Source: Streptomyces roseofulvus (GTDB taxonomy: Bacteria; Actinomycetota; Actinomycetes; Streptomycetales; Streptomycetaceae). From it: 64,000 nucleotides of DNA. Each line of letters opens with the position of its first letter. Position 1 is the first letter of the stretch. The notes beneath the pieces are model-generated. The model was not told the origin of the DNA. It saw only the letters and a program-made list of their open reading frames with translations, and made no database searches. The stretch is from the NCBI RefSeq assembly GCF_039534915.1, contig NZ_BAAAWE010000001.1, forward strand, positions 62,001-126,000. Direction: 5' to 3'. Positions 1 through 8,710 of the stretch are shown here, piece after piece. The position numbers and the translations under genes were made by a program.

Positions 1-686
1 CCGGCCCGGACGGCGGTCCGGTGCACGGTGATCTCCTCCCAGCGCTCGTCGCTGAACCTCCGCCCACACCGCGTACACCCCGGGCGCTGCGCCTCCCGCT
101 CGACGGCCCGGCGCCGCTTGTCCTCCGCATCCGCGCGGGCTTCCTGGGCGCGGTAGAGGGTGTGGCCGTCGGGGTTGTCGAGCGCGTCCGTCAGCGTCTG
201 CTCCCCGGTCCGTCCCAGGCGCCGCCACACCGCCGCGTCGGCGCCGTGCTCCGTCAGCTGTTCCAGGGTGGTGACGACAACGGGGACCGCCTGGCGGTGG
301 TCGAGCGCGGTGATGGCCTTCTCGTAGAGGGAGTCGTACCGGCACGGCGCCCAGTAGCGGCGGCCGGCCTCCTCCAGCACGGCGACCGTGTTGGCGACCT
401 TCGCTTCGGTGGTGTCGGCGAACACGAACGCGAGGGGGACCAGGCCCTCACGGCCGGTCGGCGGGTAGACCCGCCGCCACAGCCGCTGCTCGTGGTCGAC
501 GTGCTCGATCGCGTCCGGCCGGGAGCGGACCAGGTCCACGGTGCGCTTGTCCGCGTCCCTCGGCAGCAGCCGGCCCCACTCCCAGTACCGGCGCAGCTTG
601 GTCACCAGGTCGTGCGCGTCTTCGGAGCGGCGGTCGACCTCCACCAGTATCACCGGCACCCCGGCCTCCGGCGGCCGAACACTTGA
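1..686 (-). pseudogene. Replication-relaxation family protein, C-terminal fragment
   Basis: Reading leftward, an uninterrupted frame of about 228 codons runs off the window. Near its beginning it carries VPVILVEVDRRSEDAHDLV followed by KLRRYWEWGRLL. I recognise this as the conserved core of the replication-relaxation proteins of actinobacterial conjugative or integrative elements, which are thought to act in element replication and transfer. A CxxC pair (CTRCGRRF) lies near the window edge. The N-terminal half is missing: upstream the frame runs directly into the TGA (687-689) that closes an unrelated fragment. Translation could only start at an internal GTG such as the one at 659. Truncation is seen directly; the family assignment is from memory and moderately sure. 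Confidence 0.6.
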
Positions 687-854
687 TCAGATGTTGATCA
701 CCGGCTGAAAGATCTCGGAGAACTCGCCGTTCTCGACCAGTCCGGCAATCACGTCGGTCATGCTGTCGATGCCCGGATTCCTGACGATCAGGCCGTCCGA
801 GACCCACAAGTACCGGCCCCCGAGGGCCTCATCGGTCCCTGCCCAGAGTGTCAT
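687..854 (-). pseudogene. Unknown protein, 55-codon C-terminal fragment
   Basis: A short frame from an ATG at 854 to TGA at 687-689 encodes 55 residues with protein-like composition (GGRYLWVSDGLIVRNPGI, then ENGEFSEIF). It sits between the truncated replication-relaxation fragment, which follows in the same frame, and the truncated FG-GAP gene on the other strand. Upstream codons stay open to about 870, where the FG-GAP homology begins. It is best read as the tail of a larger gene cut by recombination. No family is recognised. Confidence 0.4.
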
Positions 855-2607
855 CAGGCGCTCGACTGCCGGCTGGATCGGTGACGGCTGGGGCTACAAG
901 TACCTTCTTCTCCGTGACGACGCCACCGGCGACCTCTTCCGCTCCCACGCCACCCCTGACCCCGGCAACCCCGCCAAGATGAATTTCGCCACCTGGGGAC
1001 GCAACCTCCTGAAGGTGGGCAGCGGCTTCAAGGCAAACACCTACCCCCAGATCGGAACCTCCGGCGACCTCGACGGCACCCGCGAAGGCGTCATAGACGG
1101 CGACAAGATTATGGACCTGTGGGCCCGCAAGGCCGACAACACCGTGCTGGGGTGGCGGGGCAAGGGCACCGCCACCAACCTCACCGGCTTCGAAGCACCC
1201 TTCGTCATCGAAGGCATCAACAACGGCATCCGTATCGAACCCCAGACGGTGATCAAGTCGGGCGACTCCATCGTCGGTCAGTCCTCGACCCTCACCATGG
1301 GCACCGACGGGAATCTGATCATCACCAACAAGACCGGCGCCAAGGTCTGGAACAGCATCAACGGCACCGCGGGCGCCTTCGCACGCGTCGAGCAGGACGG
1401 CGACATCGTCGTCGTCAACGCACAGAACCAGGTGCTGTACACGACGAACGTCGGCACGAAGGAGGGATTTGCCGTCCTTCAGGACTCCGGTGACCTCGTC
1501 GTCTATAACGACAAGAGCCAAGCGCTCTGGTCCAGCGGCACCTCCGCCCGCCACGACTACAACCGCGACGGCCGCAGCGACATCGCCGACTGGTACGACT
1601 ACGGCGACGGCCACGACGAGCTCCACACCTTCACCACCGACTCCGCAGGAGCCTTCAAGCCACCCATCCACGCCTGGTCCAGCCCGGCAGGCAACTACTG
1701 GGCCGAGAACATGAAGCGCACGACCGGCGACTACAACGGCGACGGAGTAGGGGACGTCGCGGCCTTCTACGGCTACGAGGACGGCCGGATGAACCTCCGC
1801 ACGTGGACCGGAAAGGGCGACGGCACGTTCAACGCCCCATTCGTCTCCTGGAGTATTCCCGCCGGCTACTGGAACTTCGACGCCATCCAGGTGCAGTCCG
1901 GCGACTTCAACGGAGACGGCCGCGACGACATCGCCGCCTGGTACGCCTACGGCGACGGCCAGGACAAGCTCTTCACCTTCACCGCAAACGTCAAGGGAGG
2001 ATTCAACTACCCCTTCTCCTCCTTCTACCGCTCTGACGGCTGGGAGGTGGCTCGCATGAAGTTCGCCACCGGCGACTTCAACCGTGACGGCCGCACCGAC
2101 ATCGGCGCCCTCTACGGCTACACCAACGGTGAGGTCAAGCTCGTCACCTTCCCGGCCACGCCTACCGGCGGCTTCGCCGACCCCATCCACGGATGGAGCT
2201 CCACGGGCTGGACCTTCTCGCAGGCCAGCATCCACGCCGGAGACTTCAACAACGACGGCCGCGACGACATCGCGAGCTGGTACGACTACGGCGACGGCCA
2301 CGACGCTGTCATCAGCTTCAACCCCAGCGGCCCCAACGGAGAGTTCGGCACACGGACTCAACTCTGGACCGGCGAAGCCGGCCGCTTCTGGCGCCAGAAC
2401 ATGAAAATCGTCACGGGTGACTACAACGGAGACGGCCGCGACGACATCGGCGCCATGTACGGCTACGAGGACGGCCGAGTCAAGATGCTCACCTGGCCAG
2501 CAGGTCCGGGCGGATTGCTGTCGGATCCCATCCACAGCTGGGAGGCTCCGGCCGGCAGCTGGACCTTCAGCAGCGTCCACATGATCGAGAGCTACAGCCC
2601 CGCGTAG
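760..2607 (+). CDS. Bulb-lectin / FG-GAP repeat protein, 5'-truncated
   Basis: The 615-residue frame begins with about 35 residues that look like read-through of unrelated DNA, and typical protein sequence starts near 870 (GWGYKYLLLRDDATGDLF). Residues about 165-270 contain beta-prism style repeats (TMGTDGNLIITN, LQDSGDLVVYND) typical of bulb-type mannose-binding lectins. Residues about 270-605 hold six FG-GAP/VCBS repeats, each with a calcium-binding loop such as DYNGDGRDDIGAM or DFNGDGRDDIAAW. Such proteins are normally exported and bind carbohydrate or surface ligands. Here no signal peptide is present because the 5' part is lost, so the fragment is probably not secreted or functional. An intact FG-GAP gene follows at 3000. 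A terminator-like hairpin lies about 105 bp downstream. Confidence 0.7.
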   Translation: MLSMPGFLTIRPSETHKYRPPRASSVPAQSVIRRSTAGWIGDGWGYKYLLLRDDATGDLFRSHATPDPGNPAKMNFATWGRNLLKVGSGFKANTYPQIGTSGDLDGTREGVIDGDKIMDLWARKADNTVLGWRGKGTATNLTGFEAPFVIEGINNGIRIEPQTVIKSGDSIVGQSSTLTMGTDGNLIITNKTGAKVWNSINGTAGAFARVEQDGDIVVVNAQNQVLYTTNVGTKEGFAVLQDSGDLVVYNDKSQALWSSGTSARHDYNRDGRSDIADWYDYGDGHDELHTFTTDSAGAFKPPIHAWSSPAGNYWAENMKRTTGDYNGDGVGDVAAFYGYEDGRMNLRTWTGKGDGTFNAPFVSWSIPAGYWNFDAIQVQSGDFNGDGRDDIAAWYAYGDGQDKLFTFTANVKGGFNYPFSSFYRSDGWEVARMKFATGDFNRDGRTDIGALYGYTNGEVKLVTFPATPTGGFADPIHGWSSTGWTFSQASIHAGDFNNDGRDDIASWYDYGDGHDAVISFNPSGPNGEFGTRTQLWTGEAGRFWRQNMKIVTGDYNGDGRDDIGAMYGYEDGRVKMLTWPAGPGGLLSDPIHSWEAPAGSWTFSSVHMIESYSPA

Positions 2608-2712
2608 CGAACCGGCCGTGAACCGGTGAGAGCGGTTCCCCTAGCGTCCAGGGCCGCCACCGGCCAGATCCGGTGCGCGCCTACGCATCACGGGATACCG
2701 CTCGACCGACAA

Positions 2713-2742
2713 GAGGGGCCGCTGAGATACCAGCGGCCCCTC
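2713..2742. terminator. Perfect 12-bp hairpin
   Basis: GAGGGGCCGCTG is followed by a six-base loop (AGATAC) and its exact complement. It lies between the FG-GAP fragment (stop 2607) and the next FG-GAP gene (start 3000) and has no U-tract, as is usual for streptomycete terminators. The rest of 2608-2999 shows no gene. Confidence 0.6.
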
Positions 2743-2999
2743 CAAGGCGCTACAGGCCCGGCGTTCGCGTCGTCGCCTGCCGTGCCCCGTATCGAGGCAC
2801 GGACCAGGTACCCCGCCGCATACGGCGCCTGCAGCGCATGGGGCGTCTCGGACCATTGCGCCCCCGGCCAGCATGAACAGAGCACCCCGTCGCCATGCCT
2901 CAGTGGCAGGCGTCCAGGCTTCGTACAACCATCCGCTCACCCATAGGTCTTAGCAATCGAAGGCGCATGACGCGCCTGATGTCTTCAGGAGGAATGCAC

Positions 3000-5195
3000 G
3001 TGCCGCAGGCCCGTTCTCGCCGGCGACGGCTCAACACCGCCGTCACCACCGTTCTCGCCGTCACCCTCGGGGCCGGTGTGCTCATAGCCCCGGCCTACGC
3101 CGCTCCGGCGGGTGGATTCGTCGCGGCGGACGCGGCCGACACCGACGCGGACCTGATCCGCTACCCCGAGGACGGTGAACTCCTCGGGGCCGGAGTGACC
3201 GGGTTCCTCACCCGCGGTGCCGACGGACAGTCGGTGTTCCGGCGGTACGCGGACGGCTCCGGGCATGCCTACGACTACGGCGCCGAACTGAGCTCGACGC
3301 GGACCAGCGACTTCGTCGTCGTGTGGGAGCCGGAGACGGTCACCCAGCACAACCTGAGCACGAACAGCACCCTGGAGGTGGCGATCGGGGACACGGCCAC
3401 AGGCTCGCGGTACGCCGGTGCGGCGGGCGACGCCGTCTTCACCGCCCTCACCACCGAGACGGGCACGGTCCTGCGCAGGCACACCGCGGCAGACCCCGAC
3501 GGTACCGCCGTCACCGGACTTCCCGCGGGCGCGACCGCACTCGAGGTCGTGCAGGGCACGCCCGAACACGGCATCGTCACCTTCGTCCAGGGCGGCACGT
3601 ACAAGTGGGGCATGGTCGACCTCGCCACCGGCGCCGTCACCGCCGTGAAGACGCGCAGCTCCGTCGTGGGTGACATCGCCGTGTCCGCGGCGCGCACCGC
3701 CTGGGTCGAGGGCGAGGAGACGGACCTGCCTCCGCGGGTCTTCGCCGCGGACCGGACCACCGGCGCCATACAGCAGGTCCCGGGCATCTCTGAGGCGACC
3801 TTCGGCAGTTTCCACGTCGGGCTGGTCGGCGACTGGGTCGTGTACGGGCAGAGCGGGGGCATGGCCCAGTCCCGGACCAGCGTCCACTACCCGCTGACCG
3901 CCTACAACCTCAGCACCAAGGCGTCGGTGAAGCTGTTCGACCACGCCTACCAGATCACGCCCGCCCCCGACGGCAGCCTCTACGTGCGCGGCGGCATCGT
4001 CGGGCAGGGCGAGGGCCTGTACCACGTCACCGGTGGCGGTGTGAAGCCGCAGGTCGTGAAGGTCGCTACGACCGGTGCGCCCACCGAGATCGTCGCCACT
4101 GCCGTCACCGTGCCCGGCGCGGTCCTCGACCTTGACCAGAACCACTATTTCGGCTTCCGTTTCGCCCTGTCCCGCAGGACGGGCGACGTCACGCTCTCCG
4201 TGCGTCATGTCCGTACCGGCAGGACCACGACCGTCGAGGCGTTCTCCTCCGGCACCGACGTGCGGCTCCCCTGGGAGAGGTACGGCGAGACCGGGGCGCA
4301 CCCCAACGGTGACTACATCTGGCGGCTGACGGCCACGCCGGACAACGGGATCGGTCCGGCCGCCGTCCTCACCGGCGCCTTCAAGGTCGTGCGCAAGAGC
4401 CAGCCGCACGACTTCAACGACAACGGCTCTCCCGACCTGATCACCCGGGACACCGGCGGCCGCCTGTGGCGCACGGACCTGCTCTACCGGCCGATCGACG
4501 CCTTCTGGGGGCTCAACGAAGGTGCGCCGAAGACGCTTCTCGGGGCGGGCTGGAACGTCTACGACCGGATCGAGGCAGCCGGGAACCTGGGCGGTTCGGC
4601 GGTCGCTGATCTGCTGGCGCGGGACAAGTCCGGGGTGCTGTGGCTGTACACGGGCAACGGCACCGGGAACTTCGCCACGCGGATCAGGGTCGGCGGTGGC
4701 TGGCAGGTGTACGACAAGATCACCGCCGGCAGCGACATCACCGGCGACGGCCGCACCGACGCCCTCGCCACCGACAGGTCCGGGGTGCTGTGGCTCTACC
4801 CCGGCACCGGAAACGCCAACGCCCCCTTCAGCACCCGCAAGAAGATCGGCGGCGGCTGGAGCACCTACAACGACATCACCGCCGTCGGAAACCTCGCCGG
4901 CGGCCCGGCCGGCGACCTCGTCGCCCGCGACAAGACCGGCGTGCTGTGGCAGTACCTCGGCAAGGGCGACGGCACCTTCGCGCCCCGTACGAGGATCGGC
5001 GGCGGCTGGAACGGCTTCAACTCCCTCATCGGCGCCGGCGACGCCGACGCCGACGGACGCGTCGACCTCATCGGCACCGACACCCACCTCGACACCCCCA
5101 GGCTCTACAAGGGCACGGGCGACTGGAAGGCATCCCTCCGCACCGCCGAGCAGATGTACCTCGACCACGACGGCACCCTGAACCACGTCCTCTGA
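3000..5195 (+). CDS. Secreted FG-GAP/VCBS repeat protein
   Basis: This encodes 731 residues. The start is set at GTG 3000 because AGGAGGA (2987-2993) lies six bases upstream; an ATG at 2994 abuts the SD and is too close. Residues 1-37 form a twin-arginine-rich or Sec signal peptide (RSRRRRLN, hydrophobic core, AYA cleavage). The middle (about 40-460) is beta-rich and may form a propeller-like domain; it ends in an Ig-like segment (RLTATPDNGIGPAAVLTGAF). The C-terminal 250 residues are FG-GAP repeats of the pattern DLLARDKSGVLWLYTGNG, repeated about four times. The protein is expected outside the cell, with adhesion or ligand-binding suggested by the repeats. No catalytic residues are recognised. 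A strong hairpin follows 20-60 bases after the stop. Confidence 0.85.
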   Translation: MPQARSRRRRLNTAVTTVLAVTLGAGVLIAPAYAAPAGGFVAADAADTDADLIRYPEDGELLGAGVTGFLTRGADGQSVFRRYADGSGHAYDYGAELSSTRTSDFVVVWEPETVTQHNLSTNSTLEVAIGDTATGSRYAGAAGDAVFTALTTETGTVLRRHTAADPDGTAVTGLPAGATALEVVQGTPEHGIVTFVQGGTYKWGMVDLATGAVTAVKTRSSVVGDIAVSAARTAWVEGEETDLPPRVFAADRTTGAIQQVPGISEATFGSFHVGLVGDWVVYGQSGGMAQSRTSVHYPLTAYNLSTKASVKLFDHAYQITPAPDGSLYVRGGIVGQGEGLYHVTGGGVKPQVVKVATTGAPTEIVATAVTVPGAVLDLDQNHYFGFRFALSRRTGDVTLSVRHVRTGRTTTVEAFSSGTDVRLPWERYGETGAHPNGDYIWRLTATPDNGIGPAAVLTGAFKVVRKSQPHDFNDNGSPDLITRDTGGRLWRTDLLYRPIDAFWGLNEGAPKTLLGAGWNVYDRIEAAGNLGGSAVADLLARDKSGVLWLYTGNGTGNFATRIRVGGGWQVYDKITAGSDITGDGRTDALATDRSGVLWLYPGTGNANAPFSTRKKIGGGWSTYNDITAVGNLAGGPAGDLVARDKTGVLWQYLGKGDGTFAPRTRIGGGWNGFNSLIGAGDADADGRVDLIGTDTHLDTPRLYKGTGDWKASLRTAEQMYLDHDGTLNHVL

Positions 5196-5214
5196 CTCAC
5201 ACCCCATCCGGCCG

Positions 5215-5253
5215 GAGAGCGGGGAGTCCGGGAGCCTCCGGGCTCCCCCTCTC
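5215..5253 (+). terminator. Terminator of the FG-GAP gene
   Basis: GGGGAGTCCGG, loop GAGCCT and CCGGGCTCCCC pair over 11 bp with one wobble. GAGAG and CTCTC extend the stem past one bulged C. It begins 20 bases after the stop of the preceding gene, so it fits as its terminator. Confidence 0.7.
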
Positions 5254-5390
5254 GCGTACCCGAGAACCAACCAGGGCCATCGAGCACACTGATCGGTCAC
5301 CACTGAGACGCCGTGGCGGCCCGACGGAGGAGCGCCCCGTGGAACGACTCCTCCACGGCGCTGGTCTTGCTTCCGCATGCGTTCTGGCGG

Positions 5391-6062
5391 TCAGTTGGCG
5401 TGGGCGGTGATGTCGCCGTGGGAGGTGGTGGCGCGGATGGTGAGGTCGGCGCCGGTGCCCTTGGCGTTCTGCAGGGTGTTGTGGATGCGGCCGTAGGAGG
5501 TGCCGGCGTCGAGGGTGGCGGCGGTGCCGCGGGCGGCGCCGACGGTGATGGAGCCGGACTGGGTGGCGAGGACGACGGTGCCGGTGGTGGCCTCGGTGAT
5601 GCGGAGGTCGCCGCGGGCGGTGGTGAGGTCGGCGGGGCCGTTGAGGCGGCCGATGGTGATGTCGCCGTCCTGGAGGGCGAGGCGGACGGTGGCGGCCTCG
5701 TCGAGCTTGACCGGGCCCTGGGCGCTTTCGTAGCTGACGTCGCCGAGGCGTCCGACGCCGCGGAGTTCGGCGCCGGCGGCCCTGGCCTGGACGCGGGAGC
5801 CGGCGGGGAGCTGGACGGTGACCTCGACGGCGCCGGAGGGGCCGAAGAGCTGGTTCTTCGCCTCGGGGGCGGTGATGGTCAGGACGCCGTCGGCGTAGGT
5901 GACGGTGGTGTCCTCGGCGGCCTTGACGTCGCGGCTCTTGCCGGGGCGGGCGGGGCGGATGTCGACGGTGGCGTCGGCCCGGTCGGCGGCGATGAAGCGG
6001 AGGTGGCCGGCGGGGATGTCGACGACGGTGGTGATCGGGGCGGTGGTGGCGAAGGTCTGCAT
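5391..6062 (-). CDS. DUF4097 family beta-strand repeat protein
   Basis: 223 residues, start ATG 6062, supported by GGGAGAAG seven bases upstream. The sequence is a run of short beta strands with the DUF4097/adhesin-like pattern: VRLALQDGDITIGRLNGPADL, then ATQSGSITVGAARGTAATLD, ending TSHGDITAHAN. DUF4097 proteins form right-handed beta folds of unknown function and in streptomycetes are often soluble, about 220-280 residues, so the length is normal. No signal peptide or membrane segment is present. The upstream 200 bp are markedly A+T rich for this window and contain a cluster of CGTTGC elements that may be operators. No co-transcribed partner is seen: the gene faces the terminator at 5215-5253 and has an IS element behind it. 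Confidence 0.8.
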   Translation of the reverse strand: MQTFATTAPITTVVDIPAGHLRFIAADRADATVDIRPARPGKSRDVKAAEDTTVTYADGVLTITAPEAKNQLFGPSGAVEVTVQLPAGSRVQARAAGAELRGVGRLGDVSYESAQGPVKLDEAATVRLALQDGDITIGRLNGPADLTTARGDLRITEATTGTVVLATQSGSITVGAARGTAATLDAGTSYGRIHNTLQNAKGTGADLTIRATTSHGDITAHAN

Positions 6063-6116
6063 GGTGTGGCTTCTCCCGTGGAGTCGTGGTCGGCGTTTCC
6101 GACACGGGAAAAGCTA

Positions 6117-6238
6117 CGTTGCTTTCCAGAGTGTGACAACAAGTGCGTTGCACTGGAATGGCATCAGTACAGGTCAACGTGGGAATTTCATTGCAATGAC
6201 GGCTGGATTGATGCAACGACATATGCCACAGCGTTGCA
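6117..6238. promoter_or_regulatory. Cluster of CGTTGC(A) motifs upstream of DUF4097 gene
   Basis: CGTTGC occurs at 6117-6122, CGTTGCA at 6146-6152 and 6232-6238, and the inverse TGCAACG at 6212-6218. The last two form an inverted repeat with a 13-bp spacer. A palindrome ATTGCAAT is at 6190-6197. The stretch lies immediately upstream of the DUF4097 gene and is much less G+C rich than its surroundings, as expected for a promoter/operator region. Confidence 0.45.
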
Positions 6239-6333
6239 ATAGTCGGATAGTGAACGTCGCCGCCGGCAGTGCCGAGCGCAGAGCGCGTCTCACTCGCTAC
6301 CCACTCCCCCACAAGGGAAGATCGCCTGACCGG

Positions 6334-7207
6334 CTAAAGGGTGTTGCAGAAGGTCCGCTTCGGGCAGGCCGGAGGGGTGTTTGACCTGTCGGTTCACCCG
6401 GTACGGGCGAGGTTGTGCATGGCGGCGACGGCCTGGACGGCATGGTGGAGGCCGTCGCCTCTTTGACGGCAGTCGCGCAGGATCTTCCAGTTCTTCATCC
6501 GGGCAAACGTGTGCTCGACACAGGCCCTGACCCTTCGGTGCTCGGCGTTGTCCTCCTCCTGCCCGCGCAGGAGGGGCGGCCGGCTCTCTTCCGGTGCGGA
6601 ACGATCAGGCCGGTGCCGAGGTAGGCGCCGTCCGCGATCACGGTCGTTCCCGCCGCCACGGCGGGCAGGTCCGACTCGCGCCAGACATGTGCGTCGGCCT
6701 TGTTGCCCGGCGCCGGCCGGGCCGCCGCGATGACCAGGCGGGTGTCGGCATCGATGATGACCTGCACGTTCGCCGAGAACCTGTAGTTGCGGGACGAGGC
6801 GCCGACCTTCCGGTCGCGGACCGGGATCAAAGTGCCGTCCACGATCCACAACCGGTCGGTGTCCGCCATCGGCCGCGGAGCCCGCTCGAGTGCCAGCAGC
6901 GGACGGAGCCGCTGGATCACCCGGCAGACCGTGGCGGGTGAGCAGCCGAACAGCGGCGCGAGCTGCCGCATCGTGAGGTTCGTGCGGTAGTACACGGCCA
7001 CCAGCAGCACCCGGTCCGGCAGCGGCAGACACCACGGCCGGCCACCACCCGGGCCGTTACCACCTCGCTCCCGGACCACCTTCACCAGCTTCACGAACCG
7101 GTCCATCCGCAAGCCCGTGAACGTCTCCACCCACACCGGCTCAGCCCGCAACACCCCACCCATACAGGCAAAATGCCCAGAACTGAGCCTTCTGCAACAC
7201 CCTTTAG
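6334..7207. mobile_element. IS5-superfamily element with perfect inverted repeats
   Basis: The ends carry an identical 20-bp sequence in opposite orientation: CTAAAGGGTGTTGCAGAAGG at 6334-6353 and its complement at 7188-7207. The outermost CTA/TAG bases may be target rather than element; a 2-bp TA duplication is compatible. The element encloses one transposase gene on the minus strand. Its right end directly abuts the tip of a second, truncated IS (GGGTCTGTTGCGAAAG), so it inserted at or beside another element's terminus. Confidence 0.8.
6394..7163 (-). pseudogene. IS5-superfamily transposase (HTH_Tnp_4 / DDE_Tnp_4), frameshifted
   Basis: Start ATG 7163 (MGGVLRAEPVWVETF). Residues about 35-75 are the helix-turn-helix (RTNLTMRQLAPLFGCSPATV). 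The DDE core begins with WIVDGTLIPVRD and continues through VQVIIDADTRLVIAAARPAP to VIADGAYLGTGLIVPHRKRAG. At about 6575 the frame shifts by -1 in a CGCCCCTC run. The C-terminal third (VEHTFARMKNWKILRDCRQ to HNLARTG) is read in the other frame and ends at 6394. The full product would be about 256 residues, which is the expected family size. A single-base deletion is the simplest explanation; programmed frameshifting is known in some IS5 groups and cannot be excluded, although the site is not a classic slippery heptamer. Confidence 0.8.
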
Positions 7208-7473
7208 GGTCTGTTGCGAAAGTGGATCTTGCTCGTTCATGATCACGTCCTGTGGGACGTGGAGATCTGACGAACGGCCAGTGGGCCCGGCTTGAGCCAC
7301 TGCTGCCGCAGGGCATCAAGCCGGGCCGGCCGCAGGTGTGGACGCGGCGGCAGTTGATAGACGGCATACGTTGGCGGACCCGCACCGGCGCCCCCTGGCG
7401 CGATGTGCCCGAACGCTACGGGCCGCGGGACCGGGTCTACGACCTCTCGACGGCTCGGCGGGCAGCGGGATGA
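7208..7473 (+). pseudogene. IS5-family transposase, N-terminal fragment (DUF4096)
   Basis: From GTG/ATG about 7252 the frame encodes LTNGQWARLEPLLPQG, followed by GRPQVWTRRQLIDGIRW and TGAPWRDVPERYGPRDRVY. This is the DUF4096 N-terminal domain of the IS5/IS427-group transposases. Similarity ends near 7447 and the rest of the transposase is absent. GGGTCTGTTGCGAAAG just upstream is probably the element's left terminal repeat. A different, intact IS sits directly against it. Confidence 0.7.
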
Positions 7474-7748
7474 CTGCCTTGCGCTTGGTGCTGTACGCCT
7501 CGTAGGTGTCATGTTGACGCAGCTGATGAGCGTAGCCGTCGGGATCTTGGCGGTGAGGTCGAGCGAGGTCACGGTGACGGCGTTCTGGCGGGGGGGGCGT
7601 TGCGCACGACGGTGCCGGCCTCCTTCATGCGGCTACGTAGGTGTAACCCGAGAACGGTAGGTGCCGAGTTCGGGCAACAGATGCTGATCAAGCGGGTCCA
7701 GAATGTTGTCGAGTTCTGAGAACGGCTCGCCGAGAAGCGGCGTTGTCA
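7451..7748. other. Non-coding remnant DNA
   Basis: About 300 bp between the broken IS and the Nudix gene. Frames on both strands look like decayed coding sequence but no recognisable domain or start is visible. It includes a run of eight G at about 7593. Confidence 0.5.
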
Positions 7749-7772
7749 GTGGGTGCTGCCAGGGTGTGCTTC

Positions 7773-8273
7773 GTGGATGAACTGGTGGAGCGTGTCGATT
7801 GTCAAGATCGTGTCCTGGGGGTGGTCACCCGTCGGCAGGCCATCCGGGAGGGCTGGCTGCATCGAATCGCTTCGACGGTGTGTCGTGATGAACGTGGTCG
7901 GATCCTCGTCCATCGGCGGTCGGAGCAGCTGTCGCGCTTCCCCGGGCTCTATGAGGTCATGGTCGGTGGCGCCGTGGGTGTCGGCGAATCCTATGAACAG
8001 GCCGCCGGGCGGGAGCTGGCCGAAGAACTGGGCATCCGTGGTCTGCCGCGCTTGTTGTTCGCGTTCATCAACCGCAGCGGCCTGAGCCCTCACTGGCTCG
8101 GCGTGCATGAAGCCGTGATTCCGGGCACGGTGACCCGCGATCCCGATGAGGTCGCCTGGCATGGCTGGCTGACCGAGTCCGAGCTTCACTCGGCCCTGTT
8201 GGAGTGGCGCTTCACTCCCGACAGCCACGAGGCCTTCAGCCGGTATCTCGTGTTCCGGACCACGCACTCCTGA
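7773..8273 (+). CDS. Nudix hydrolase
   Basis: About 166 residues from GTG 7773, chosen because the family usually begins just before the DELVERVDCQDRVLGVVTRR motif and AGGG lies eight bases upstream; GTG 7749 and TTG 7743 are alternatives. The Nudix box GX5EX7REUXEEXGU is complete: GAVGVGESYEQ continuing into AAGRELAEELGI. The protein resembles the YfcD/isopentenyl-diphosphate-isomerase-like group of Nudix enzymes, which hydrolyse nucleoside diphosphate-linked or prenyl-diphosphate substrates; the real substrate is unknown. It is one of the few intact genes between two IS-rich segments and has no operon partner. The downstream NfeD fragment overlaps its end only by read-through. Confidence 0.85.
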   Translation: MDELVERVDCQDRVLGVVTRRQAIREGWLHRIASTVCRDERGRILVHRRSEQLSRFPGLYEVMVGGAVGVGESYEQAAGRELAEELGIRGLPRLLFAFINRSGLSPHWLGVHEAVIPGTVTRDPDEVAWHGWLTESELHSALLEWRFTPDSHEAFSRYLVFRTTHS

Positions 8274-8422
8274 CCGGACGCAGCGACAGGCCGGCCTTGG
8301 CGTCACGGCGATCGCCGCGTACAGATCGACGTCGTGAGGTCGGCGGTGTGACGGTCTGGGCCCGGAAGAAGGGCCGCCCTGCCTGTGGTCGGGACGGGCA
8401 GGGCGGTGGCTGCCGGGCGCTC

Positions 8423-8653
8423 ATGCGCGACGGGGCTACGCCCGCGCCGCGGGGCGAGGACCTGACCGGGACGAGTGGCTCGGTCGTGACGGCGATTCCG
8501 GCCGGCGGCTACGGCGAAGTGCTGGTGTACCTCGCCGGGCAGCCGGTGAAGTACGCCGCGAAGTCCGCTGCGCCGGTCGCTCGTGGTGCCGAGGTGTGGG
8601 TCGAGTCCGTGCTCTCGCCGACGTCGGTCGCCGTCCGTCCGGTGGAACGCTGA
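8423..8653 (+). pseudogene. NfeD-like protein, C-terminal OB-fold fragment
   Basis: The frame encodes LTGTSGSVVTAIPAGGYGEV, then LVYLAGQPVKYAAKS and ends VAVRPVER. This is the C-terminal OB-fold domain typical of NfeD-like proteins, which act with flotillins in membrane microdomains. The N-terminal and transmembrane part is missing: upstream of about 8420 the frame only overlaps the Nudix gene. A flotillin start follows 57 bp downstream, matching the usual nfeD-floA gene order. Confidence 0.6.
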
Positions 8654-8710
8654 CGCCTCCGCCGCTGCCCGCTTTTTCTCTTCTTGGTTCCGATCGAAGG
8701 GGGTCTCGTC

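Noticed and set aside
2985..5378. 797-codon open frame on the minus strand
   Set aside because: It is the antisense of the secreted FG-GAP gene; the composition (Gly/Val/Arg/Asp repeats mirroring the FG-GAP repeats) and the lack of an SD or domain show it is a GC-driven shadow. The same holds for 829-2580 minus and other long antiparallel frames.
6394..7163. Programmed -1 frameshift in the IS transposase
   Set aside because: Known in some IS5 groups, but the C-run here is not a typical slippery heptamer and no pseudoknot is evident; a single-base deletion is simpler. Left as an open alternative.
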